NCBI GenBank assembly: GCA_002794785.1
Contig: NBBA01000010.1
Coordinates: 496,001-560,000 of the forward strand
From: Coniferiporia sulphurascens
Lineage: Eukaryota > Basidiomycota > Agaricomycetes > Hymenochaetales > Hymenochaetaceae
Reading direction: 5' to 3'
DNA length: 64,000 nt
A program made the position numbers and the translations under genes. This document shows positions 24,138 to 33,182 of the stretch, in pieces. Position 1 is the stretch's first letter, and every line of letters begins with the position of its first letter. The notes beneath the pieces are model-generated. The model did no database searches. It was not told where the DNA came from and saw only the letters and a list, made by a program, of their open reading frames with translations.

Positions 24138-25070
24138 AGACCAATGCGTCATGGATGGCGGCAACTTTGATGTCAAGGAGGCGAGAAGTGGCGCCTGAGA
24201 GGGTGAAGGCGGCAGTAAGGGGGGCATCGAGAACTTCCAACCATTCAGTGGAGAGTGAATCGTTGTACTTAGGGTGAAGAAAGGGGTCGATGTATGGGGT
24301 AGAAGACAGGGGGATGGACCAGGTGATGACAGCGTGGTCAGATCCGGAGGGGGTATCCCACGACCGTGTCCAGGAGTCGCCCAAAGCGAGGTCTTCCAAA
24401 GAAGGGGAAGCCCACGCAAGGTCAATAACTGATTCGGTAAATTGGGTAGAAGGGCGGCACCGGGTATCGAAGCCTGGCTGATTAAGGAGGTGCATGGTGT
24501 GAGAGGCGGCCCAATGTTCAAGCGGGCGAGCTTTATGGGCGTCGCTAGCAGAGTGGGAGCCATGGTCCCAGTGGATGGAGTGGAGGTTGAAGTCCCCAGC
24601 AACCAGCCAGTGTGCACTTGGAGGGAGCTCAAGTAGAGTGAGAGAGGAGATGGTGGCAGTTTTATTGGTGTCATGATTGTATACATTAGTGACAAAAAGA
24701 GGCCCAAGGCCCGTGTCAAAAATTAGTGTGAGTATGTTGCAAGTGGGGGAGCGCGAAGCATCCAAGACCACTTGGGACAGAGGGATGGACTGGTGGACCA
24801 GTGTAACCACATGCGGGCATGTTAGTTCAGTGCTGCCCGAAAGGGGGGGCACAAAGACGTGGTAATTTGGCATGGTGGGGAAACCGAAGACGGGCATACC
24901 TGAAGCCTCATACATAGAAGGGGAGGTACCAATGGGGTACTAAGGAGGTTCCTGAAGAAGAATAACTGCAGGGGGAAGGGGAGCACCAGGGGTAGACGAG
25001 AAGGAGTGGATGAGTGCTTCGACATGCACTCGGGACATTGCAATGTTGTGTTGCATAAACATCCAGGGAC
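24138..25070 (-). pseudogene. LINE ORF2, APE-type endonuclease part
   Basis: Endonuclease that nicks target DNA. It opens MFMQHNIAMSRVHVEALIHS near 25060 and reaches VILLQEPP, where an in-frame TAG (24940-24942) replaces the Trp expected in the Q-E-P-W motif. It then continues YPIGTSPSMYEASG, LVAGDFNLHSIHWDHGSH (the G-D-F-N-x-H active-site block), STQFTESVIDLAWASPS (S-x-x-D-L) and SGSDHAVITWSIPL (S-D-H). Apart from the nonsense codon, the core residues are intact. Confidence 0.85.
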
Positions 25071-27370
25071 TACTCATCTACCGGGGGTGGGGCAAAAGAG
25101 GAACGGGCATGGCCACGCTGTTTGGGGCAGCTGGAAGAGTCGGCGCGGTGTTCACCAGAGCAATTCGAGCATTTGGGGGGGTGGGTGCAGGGGGAGGTAG
25201 CCGGGAGGGCGTCTCATATGCACCTGGGGCAGTGCATGTGGTGGTCGTCGGTACAGTGACGGCCGGCGCATATAAGGCATGCCCATGGGCGGTTCCTGCA
25301 GTTCTGAATGAGGTGGCCTAGGGCAGCGCATTTAGTGCACTGCATGAGGCGGGGGAGGTCACGTCGGGCCACCAGTTTAAGGCGGGGGCTGAACATGTAA
25401 ACAACGCGGTTCCTCGGGGTAGAGAGGATGGCCACAGAGCAGGTGCCCGTAGGGTCCTCGAATGAGAAAGCGATAGGGGCGGACATGACGTCCTCACCAA
25501 GGAGCTCGTAAGTGCAGGTCCAGTCAGGCTCAAGAGTCATTGGGAGAGAGAGGAGGTGAGGGTTGGTGGTGCGGAACTCCGCTTGGAGGTTGGACGCAGT
25601 GAAGGCAGGGAGGCCTGGTGCAGGGCGCGTGGGGACTTCGGCAATTTGGAGGCAGGCCCAAGATACAAGTTGGGAGACTGGCGGGGTAGACACTTTGCAC
25701 AGCTGCCATCACAACTTCCTTCACGCTGTTCATAGTAGGGACATGAGTGTTGTGAGCAAACATGATGAAGCAATTGCCTTGGTCATTCCAATGGGCAGCG
25801 TGTACGACCAATTTGGCCGCAGTGGGAAAGTGTGAGAGGGCAGTCCTGATGTTGATAGTCATCTGGGAGTCAGTGGGGTGCGCCTCAGCAGGGGGTGGTG
25901 CCCCATGGAAGCAGATGGCGAGGGTCGGGTCCGTAATGGTACGGATAACCGGGAGGACTGCACACTTTGGCTCTTGTTTCACAGCGCTAGCAGAAATGGG
26001 GGCCCCCATCGACACTGGCGCTGCAGTAGCAGAGGCAGTGGCAGGGGTAGCCCCACCCGCAGCAAGACCTGGAGTGACAGGTGTCAGCAAGGTGGACCCA
26101 GTGGTGAGATTAGAAGGGCCCAAAGGTCCTTGTGGTGGAGGAGGGGCAGTACTAGGGGAGGCTTTACCCTTCCCTTTCTTGTCTCTGGAGGGGGTGGACC
26201 CGACCCCTGAGGAGTGTGGGGGGGGGGCGTTCAAGGGCGTCCATCCGCTGCATCATGAAGGACATTTGGCGCGTAAGGTCAGACATGACCTGGACCATCT
26301 GCTGGGGCAGGGAGGGAAGGGAGGGGGGACCAGCCACAGTCTGAGGAGGCTGGGGGGGGCAAGAGTGGGAGCTGGCAGGGATGCCAGGCTGAAACGGGGG
26401 CCCGCCACCACCAAAAAGGCCTGCGTAGTGGCAGAGTGTGCTAGAGGATCCTCCTGGACCAGAGCATTGTTGAGAGAATTAACTGCGAAGGCAATCTCCC
26501 CAAGGAGGGTAGCAGTTGCAGAGGCCGACACAGATGTCATCTTTCTGAGTGCAGGAAGTTCATGGGAGGCCCGCATTGCTGTAGTAGCAGCCAGCCGAAG
26601 GTAGGGGACCCTCAACTCTTCTGACCTGGGAGACAGAGGAGGGGGGGCATTGGCAGATTTGCGCTTTTTCCAGGCAGAGGCCATGGAGAGCTGGGCATCA
26701 TCATTGGCAGCCTCTGACATTTCAGCATCGGAGTCAGTGGACGAGATGGCCACAGATGTCGGGCAGGACGGGCCCCGGGGGGTCTCGTCTACATGGGGGC
26801 CACCCCACCACCACCAGGGGGCGTGGTAGGGGGGGCAAGGGCATCGATCGTGGGGGTTGAGGCGGGTAGCTCGGGCGCTGCCCACATAGAACCGAGAGTG
26901 GATTGGGGGGCCTGCAGAGCAGGGGCCATGAGAGAGGAAAGTCCGGCTAGACCCCCAAGATTGAGGGGCGTGCCTGTAATTGGACCTATAAGAGGCATGC
27001 CTGGGGTGACCGGGCGAGAGATGTGAGCCTGAGCCTGGCCAGTTCCTTGGTCGCTCACCTCCGACAGAGGGCGGGATGGGGGGTGGAAGGGTTGGTGAGA
27101 GGTGATCTCCACTGCCAGTGGGGAAACTGTGGGGAGGACTTTAGGGGGCACTGGGGGTGCACAGGAAAAGCTCAAGATCGACCCCAAGAATGAGGAGGAG
27201 CGAGCCATGACTGTTCCCAGAGGAAACAGTGGGTTGAGCCCGTGCCCACGAACAGACCTGAGGCCACCCTGTGTTGAAACGGCAGGGGCAGAGAAGGTCT
27301 CGTCGATGGGGCGAGGGGGTTGTTGTTGTTGTTGTTGTTGTTGATCAGACATAGAGGGCAGAGTGCTCAT
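25071..27370 (-). pseudogene. LINE ORF1 (gag-like, CCHC zinc knuckles)
   Basis: Nucleic-acid-binding ORF1 protein starting at ATG 27370 (MSTLPSMSDQQQ.. with a poly-Gln run from a (ttg)8 repeat near 27320). It has a long Pro/Ala/Ser-rich region, then an RRM-like or esterase-free middle with HWNDQGNCFIMFAHNTHVPT. Near the end are zinc knuckles CTKCAALGHLIQNC, CLICAGRHCTDDHHMHC and CSNCSGEHRADSSSC. At least two frameshifts at G-runs (around 26220 and 25690, with another near 26800) split it into pieces, so it is not functional. Confidence 0.75.
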
Positions 27371-27412
27371 AAAGACTACCTAGATGGTGGTGGTTAGAGG
27401 ACAAGGAGGATG

Positions 27413-27426
27413 TTACTTATCTGTTT
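27413..27426. repeat. LINE target-site duplication, right copy
   Basis: Exact match to 19829-19842. Marks the LINE 5' end. Confidence 0.85.
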
Positions 27427-27517
27427 CCCATCCTCTTCGTTGAAAGTGCAAAAAATACCAGTAATAATTAATACTGAGCTTTTGTAGAGAGTCCTTAGCG
27501 GCATCACGGCAGTGATA

Positions 27518-28253
27518 CAGTCAATCACTGGCTAATGGGACAATGCCGGTCACTGAAACACTTAGCTAGAACATGCTGTATCCACTCAAATTTCTTCATT
27601 GTTATTAAATAAATATAACGAAACAATATAAATAACGGATGGTCATATGAACGACCATCTTACTAAGTGAACGATAACGCAATGATAACGCCATATGATA
27701 GGAGCTATGATAGTTATAGTATATGTAGCCCATGGTAGATGTATATAAGGAGAGCTGGTCTCTACCATGAAATACATCAGTTTACGCTGATAACCCACCT
27801 TTGCCTCAACTTCACCACTGCACCTCATTGTCTACCACAACGTGCATAGATTTTAAGAATTGTTTTTGCATTTTGCAGCTGGAAATACACCTCTGATTCA
27901 GAATAAAATATTTCAAGCTTTTTGAGCCAGAATTCGGCAAGAAAACCAGAAATTACTCATGAAAACTTCGAAATTAAAATTTGTCAATAAAGAGTCACAG
28001 AGAATAGTACATATAATGCTGCATATAAGTGTTAAATTTTTGCTGTATATAAATCCAGTGAGTGTGGGCCTCATCTCGGACAAATAATCATTGCAATTGA
28101 TAAAGAAATGGTAGAGAAAGAAGAAAAACAAAAGTTACCACAACTTCACAGTTACTAATGTAGATCTATTTTCCTCTTATGGACGTTTCCCTTTGGTCGT
28201 CACGATGCTACTCCTTCCTTTTTTAGCCTTTTCCTATAGCCGAAATAATTAAT
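27518..28253 (+). mobile_element. MITE copy M2 (475 bp, carrying a 261-bp insertion)
   Basis: TA-flanked element starting CAGTCAATCACTGGCTAATG and ending ..CCGAAATAATTAAT. It is collinear with the inverted copy at 28503-28977. Removing the 255-bp insertion and one 6-bp duplication gives exactly 475 bp, the same length as that copy. Its two ends share CGGCTA at positions 12-17 but are otherwise degenerate. TA flanks and the end sequence suggest a pogo/Tc1-mariner-type non-autonomous element. No coding capacity. Confidence 0.75.
27604..27858. mobile_element. 255-bp insertion within MITE M2
   Basis: Absent from the sister copy at 28503-28977 and flanked by attgtt on both sides (27598-27603 and 27859-27864), a 6-bp duplication of sequence present once in the sister. 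It contains a TATA-like tatataagg near 27741. Size and TATA box would suit a small solo LTR, but canonical TG..CA ends are not visible. Class unresolved. Confidence 0.55.
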
Positions 28254-28255
28254 TA

Positions 28256-29224
28256 CAGTCAATCACCGGCTAATGGGATACCTGAGCTTGTCAAGCTATT
28301 TCTCGCAGTACATTACTCAACATCTGAAACTAAAAAATATATTCATGTTCAGTGAGAAAGTAGCTATCTATATACAAAATTTGAGAGGAATCTGGGCAGA
28401 ATTGACTGAGCTATAGCAGAATGGAGAAATCTGGCAAAATTGGGCCTTCACCAATCTTTGGCACAGGTCTTTCCCACGATAAATCAAACTCGTTACAGTA
28501 TAATTAATTATTTCGGCTATAGGAAAAGGCTAAAAAAGGAAGGAGTAGCACCGTGACGACCAAAGGGAAACTTCCATAAGAGGTAAACAGATCTACATTA
28601 GTAACCGGGAGGTTGTGGTAACTTTTGTTTTTCTTCTTTCTCCACCATTTCTTTATCAATTGCAATGATTGTTTGTCCGAGATGAGGCCCACACTCACTG
28701 GATTTATATACAGCAAAAATTTAACACTTATATGCAGCATTATATGTACTATTTTCTGTGACTCTTTATTGACAAGTTTTAATTTCGAAGTTTTTATGAG
28801 TAATTTCTAGTTTTCTTGCTGAATTCTGGCTCAAAAAGTTTGAAATATTTTATTCTGAATTAGAGGTGTATTTCCAGCTGCAAAATGCAAAAACAATGAA
28901 GAAATTTGAGTGGATACAGCATGTTCTAGCTAAGTGTTTCAGTGACCAGCATTGTCCCATTAGCCGGTGATTGACTGTATACTGTAATGAGTTTGACTTA
29001 TCGTGGGAAAGACCTGTGCCAAAGATTGGTGAAGGCCCAATTTTGCCAGATTTCTCCATTCTGCTATAGCTCAGTCAATTCTGCCCAGATTCCTCTCAAA
29101 TTTTGTATATAGATAGCTACTTTCTCACTGAACATGAATATATTTTTTAGTTTCAGATGTTGAGTAATGTACTGCGAGAAATAGCTTGACAAGCTCAGGT
29201 ATCCCATTAGCCGGTGATTGACTG
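28256..29224. mobile_element. foldback MITE M1 with a nested MITE at its centre
   Basis: TA-flanked. The two arms, 28256-28502 and 28978-29224, are near-perfect inverted repeats of about 247 bp starting CAGTCAATCACCGGCTAATG. The centre, before the nested insertion, was the palindrome cagtatatactg. A second element (28503-28977) sits exactly at the central TA. Non-coding and self-complementary, so a transcript would fold into a long hairpin. Confidence 0.85.
28503..28977 (-). mobile_element. nested MITE M2' (475 bp)
   Basis: Inverted copy of M2, inserted at the centre of M1 with TA on each side. It ends ..TTAGCCGGTGATTGACTG, the same terminal sequence as M1, so the two element types belong to one family. 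Confidence 0.8.
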
Positions 29225-29226
29225 TA

Positions 29227-29639
29227 TGGACAAACTACGCGGAGCGTCAGAGAAACCATTTGCGGAGGGAAAAGGCGTGTGAACGGACCTAGGTTTAGTC
29301 CCGTTCCGGATAAAATATTTGTCCGAATTTTATTTACGAACTCGAACACGTTCCACGACGGTGAATATTTGTGCCATAGTCCCTCAAAGGCTCAAAAGTC
29401 TGCGACCTCTTGCCACAGCCAAAATAATGTTTTGCCTACGATTTCATTCGCGAAGCTTATTCAATGGGCCGCCTTGCACGGACGTTGAATTTGGTAATAA
29501 AATCGCCTTCGCCGCCCGGGCCTCGTGTAGGCGCTAGTAGGCATCAGATCCCAGGCTAAGGCGCATCGCATCCTCCTCTGTCTTCCCCCCTCACTGGGAC
29601 TCCTGCCCAAAGCGGGCTTCTGTGGACGGTATCCTAGTC
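29227..29639. other. upstream region of the WW-like membrane protein gene B
   Basis: No repeat or gene recognised. Lies between the MITE nest and the ATG at 29640, so it presumably holds that gene's promoter. Confidence 0.4.
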
Positions 29640-32526
29640 ATGAAGGCTACGCTGCGCCATGTCTTTGTGGCTCTGCTTCAAAGGCTGATTGTCCTATGCC
29701 AACGCTCGGGTCGCCAATCATTACAGTGCCTGCTCCGTCTTTATTCGGCACTCCTTAGACGCATAATCCCTGGTACCCGCCGTTCCAGCACCAGCGACGA
29801 AAGCTCGTATAGTAGCAGCAACAGAGCTATTTTACCGGAAGTCTTCTTCACCTCCCCTGAAGGCACTCGGTGCGACATCTCGACTGGGTCCTCTGCTATT
29901 GTTGCATACTCTTCTGTACCAACCACGCCTCCGCGTGCACTTACACACCAATACCATGTGTCAACAGACTCTTGCAATACCACGCCCCTATCGCCTACGT
30001 CTACTCTACATGACTCGCCCGGCACCATTTCTGATTCTAATGCTGGGAAGGGGAAGTCCAGTCATCCGATGGGCTTTGGGATATTGGCACAAGGATCCTC
30101 TCAGCCAAATGGCGCCTTCACCGCAGAGCCTGCAAACCTCGTCGCTCCTCCAATTAAGCACATAAAATGTACATTTCCTTCCTATGCGCCTCGGTACGAC
30201 CGAAAGATACCCATGTATGTCGCCACCAGTCCCGAACAGTAGCCATTCTCCTGACTTGATCACAGAAAAAGCGAGCATGGACCGTTTACTTTTGCGCCTC
30301 TGCAAACCTTTGAGGTCCATAAGTTAGCTATCTCGACATATACTCACGTAGTCTAGGTTGCTAATGATCACTCTAGGGATGATTCTATTCCAGATTGGAC
30401 ACTTTACGTGCAGCCGGAAGGACAACCGTACTTCTTCAATGACAAGGGGTCGTCTCTGCAAACCTTCAATTACCTCACCGAGGCAAATCTCTTCGATATC
30501 GGGATCCTGGGCGAAGTCAACCTATTCGTTGAGAAATTTGAGCAAAAAGCCCGCCGCCTCGACGGACTGCACCTACCCTCAAAGGTAGACGTGGTCCTCG
30601 AAGTTAATGAAAATGATTGGCTATACTACATGGTGGATTTGGATCGCCGCTGCGTATTCTGGATCGATGAATGCGTCTTTGATGAACACTCCCTACCCCC
30701 AAACTTCGGTGTCGAGCGGTCGGAACATCTTCGTGCGTTACTTAGGATCCAGGGCGAGTTTCTTTTCTGACTTCCATACGATATAGGACATATACTCGAT
30801 TTCGAGTTCTGGCAACACATTGAATATTTCCCCAGCCATCGGCCACTATTAGATGGAGTGTTAGATGAGTTAATGGGAATTCTCCTGCATAGTCATATCG
30901 GTGCGCATAGTATGCTTGAGGGCCAGTTTCATTCATATAACGAGATGTCCAGATGTCATAACTTCCCTCACCTCGACGGCGGCATACGACGACCAAGAAC
31001 TCCAGTCGTTGTTGGGGTCCGTTAAGCAACTACAAGGTTGGAACAATAGTATTCACTCGTAAACTGGTTGATCATGACTGTAATCTTCCGCAGTGATACA
31101 AAGGTCGGAAAGAGCTTCCAGCTATGTTGTCACGGCGTCAGGTGAGTTGGTCTAGCTCGATCGTCCCAGTCTACTATCTGATTGCACCTCTAGCTCGTCT
31201 GATGGCTCTTTTCGGTATGTTTACTAGAATACTCGAGTGCTCAACGTATATCATATTTCTAACCCTTTTACGCATTCAGCAAACGAACGCTTCTATAACT
31301 TCTCCGGCTTTCATGGAGCGCGTCTTTCGTTGGATCAAAGCGTCCGTGGCGAGAGCGAAAAGTCACACTCATGGCTCATCAAGTCGCTATCTCCGGTGTT
31401 GTTTTACTCTCCTGAAACACATCTTCTTGGGCTACAGAGACTGTGGGTTGATGGCGTAATTAAAGCGCGTCACTGGAAAAAATTCCAATCGAGGCTTGAG
31501 CGCGACTGGGAAGGCTTCGTGCTTTATGTACGTGCATTTCTACCCATCTTTCTATTGTTCGCTCATGATGATGCTCATTCTCGTACCGAAACTCTTACTG
31601 CAACTAGTCGACCGTGCTCCTGAACGCCAATGTCGCATTCCTGGCCATTCCAGTCGTGTTGTCGAACAACAATGGGTTGTTGTTCTCTCCCGCAGCAGCT
31701 GCCAGCCAGGTATCCATAATTGCAAGCCTCGGAAGTATTATTATTGGGCTATTACTTGTCCGGCAACTGCGCATAAGTGCAAAAGAAAGTGCGAACGATG
31801 CGGTGAGCTAAAAAAAAACCACCATTTTAATCATTCTCGAGTTCACTCATTGCGAATTCCCCCGGATGCTCCCCGCCGCCAAACAGATAGCATACCTTGA
31901 ACATCGGACCCACCCGCAACTCGGCCTCGAGACAATGGCTATTCTCTACAGCTTGCCGTTTGCGTTGCTTATGTGGGGGTGCGTGATCACTATTTTATAG
32001 TCCTTGAATGAATTAGCTGCCTTCTGACATTTATCTTCCATTGAAAAGAATGATAACATTCCTTACGGCCGTCGCGATCATGTGTTTCTACGATGCAGAC
32101 GGTAATTCGACCCTCCTAACACGCCTAATCTACGGGGTTCCTTGGGCCTTCGTCGTCCTATTGATCAGCTGGACAGTGCTCACCGGCTGGGAGACGACCC
32201 AACGTATGAACTGGCGCTCGCTCATACCCTCCTTTGACGCGCGGGAAGCATGGCGGAGATGGCGGAAGCGCAACTCGGGCGAGGAGGATGTAGCCGATGA
32301 ATCAGATGGGGGAATGGAGCTAGAGGATACCGACTCTCGCTCAATACGCTCTTCTCACTCGACCCGCTCAAACATAACAGTAACTGGGAGAAAATGGCGC
32401 TCGCGCGTCCGCAAGCTCACGGAGGGGCCGAGGCGCCGCCTGACGTGGAGGAGGCCCAACCCTCCAAACCAAAATGAACTCACGCTAACTAACTCAAGAT
32501 TTTCGTATTTGGATGAAAGTCCATAA
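29640..32526 (+). CDS. WW-like and multi-pass membrane protein, copy B
   Basis: Unknown function; paralogue of the gene at 11966-14026. ATG at 29640 (MKATLRHVFVALLQRLIVLC). A Ser/Thr-rich N-terminal region is followed by exons EHGPFTFAPLQTFEVHK and PDWTLYVQPEGQPYFFNDKG, a partial WW-like motif. Next come FWQHIEYFPSHRPLLDGVLD and NERFYNFSGFHGARLSLDQS. Hydrophobic helices follow: LLNANVAFLAIPVVL, VSIIASLGSIIIGLLLV, LPFALLMWG, ITFLTAVAIMCFY and YGVPWAFVVLLISWTVLTGW. A long basic cytosolic tail ends FSYLDESP (stop 32524-32526). At least eight exons are joined by GT-AG introns. Order and borders match copy A, which argues that both are real genes of one family. Membrane-anchored by about five C-terminal helices; the WW similarity is only partial, so ligand binding is uncertain. 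Confidence 0.7.
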
Positions 32527-33182
32527 TGAGATTTCCTTTTTTCCCCATTACGACATCATAGTGAAGGAGGTAGGAGAGCTTGGATACTGGAACCCTGGCG
32601 TATATTTGTATCAATAGTTTCGAATGTTTGTGCTCTTTTGTATGGTTTAGCTTGCACTCAACACTACTTACCGTTCGTTGCTGATGTTGGTTGACAGTTT
32701 GGTGGTGTTATGTTGTTACTGTTCTCCCCATTCAACCTTTTCACTAGATACCTAGGTACTCACGCTTTGTCACGCCACATATTCTATTAGCTGTCTTCCT
32801 TTGATCTTTTGAATAGTGCAAAATGTAAGCGAATGCTGGCCGCCCCAAGTCGACGGGACGAGCCTGCTCCATCGACTTCATGTACTTATTACCATACGAA
32901 CTGTGCGTTCGCTCTGAGGCACACGTACGCTCCCGTAATCATGTAATCAGCTCAGAATCGAGTTTACGCGGAAGCCCTAGCCTCGGATCTTGTAAAGTAC
33001 ATTCGGGAATACACTACCCTGGTTCAAGACGGCATAAATAGTAATCCATAAATAAGTAATACAATATAGATGTCGGAAGAAAGCCGACCGGCCGGAACGT
33101 TCTGAAGCCTCAGTGAGGATCAACACAGAAGTCTAAAGGGTATATTCGCAAGAAAAGGAAACGCGGTAGGGCGAAAGCAGCG
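32527..33182. other. intergenic, convergent 3' ends
   Basis: Between the 3' ends of the membrane protein gene (+) and the LIM gene (-). No gene or repeat recognised. Confidence 0.5.

Larger units (their letters stand above)
19843..27412 (-). mobile_element. full-length, inactivated RNase H-bearing LINE (I/Tad-like) interrupted by two solo LTRs
   Basis: Non-LTR retrotransposon bracketed by the 14-bp duplication ttacttatctgttt. In sense order it has a 5' end about 40 bp before ORF1, ORF1 with CCHC knuckles, and ORF2 with APE-type endonuclease, reverse transcriptase and RNase H. The 3' UTR ends in an A-rich AAT-type tail (on the plus strand ttttattattatttt). Without the two LTRs and their duplications it is about 6.4 kb. 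It is dead: frameshifts in ORF1 and ORF2, a nonsense codon in the endonuclease, an altered RT active site and an LTR inside ORF2. Confidence 0.9.

Noticed and set aside
25762..26604. 280-codon plus-strand open frame, Gly/Ala-rich
   Set aside because: Antisense of GC-rich LINE ORF1; composition explains its openness.
28625..28810. Open frame encoding an aromatic-rich hydrophobic peptide, with a partner at 27913-28131
   Set aside because: Both lie within inverted copies of a non-coding MITE; the hydrophobicity reflects AT-rich sequence.
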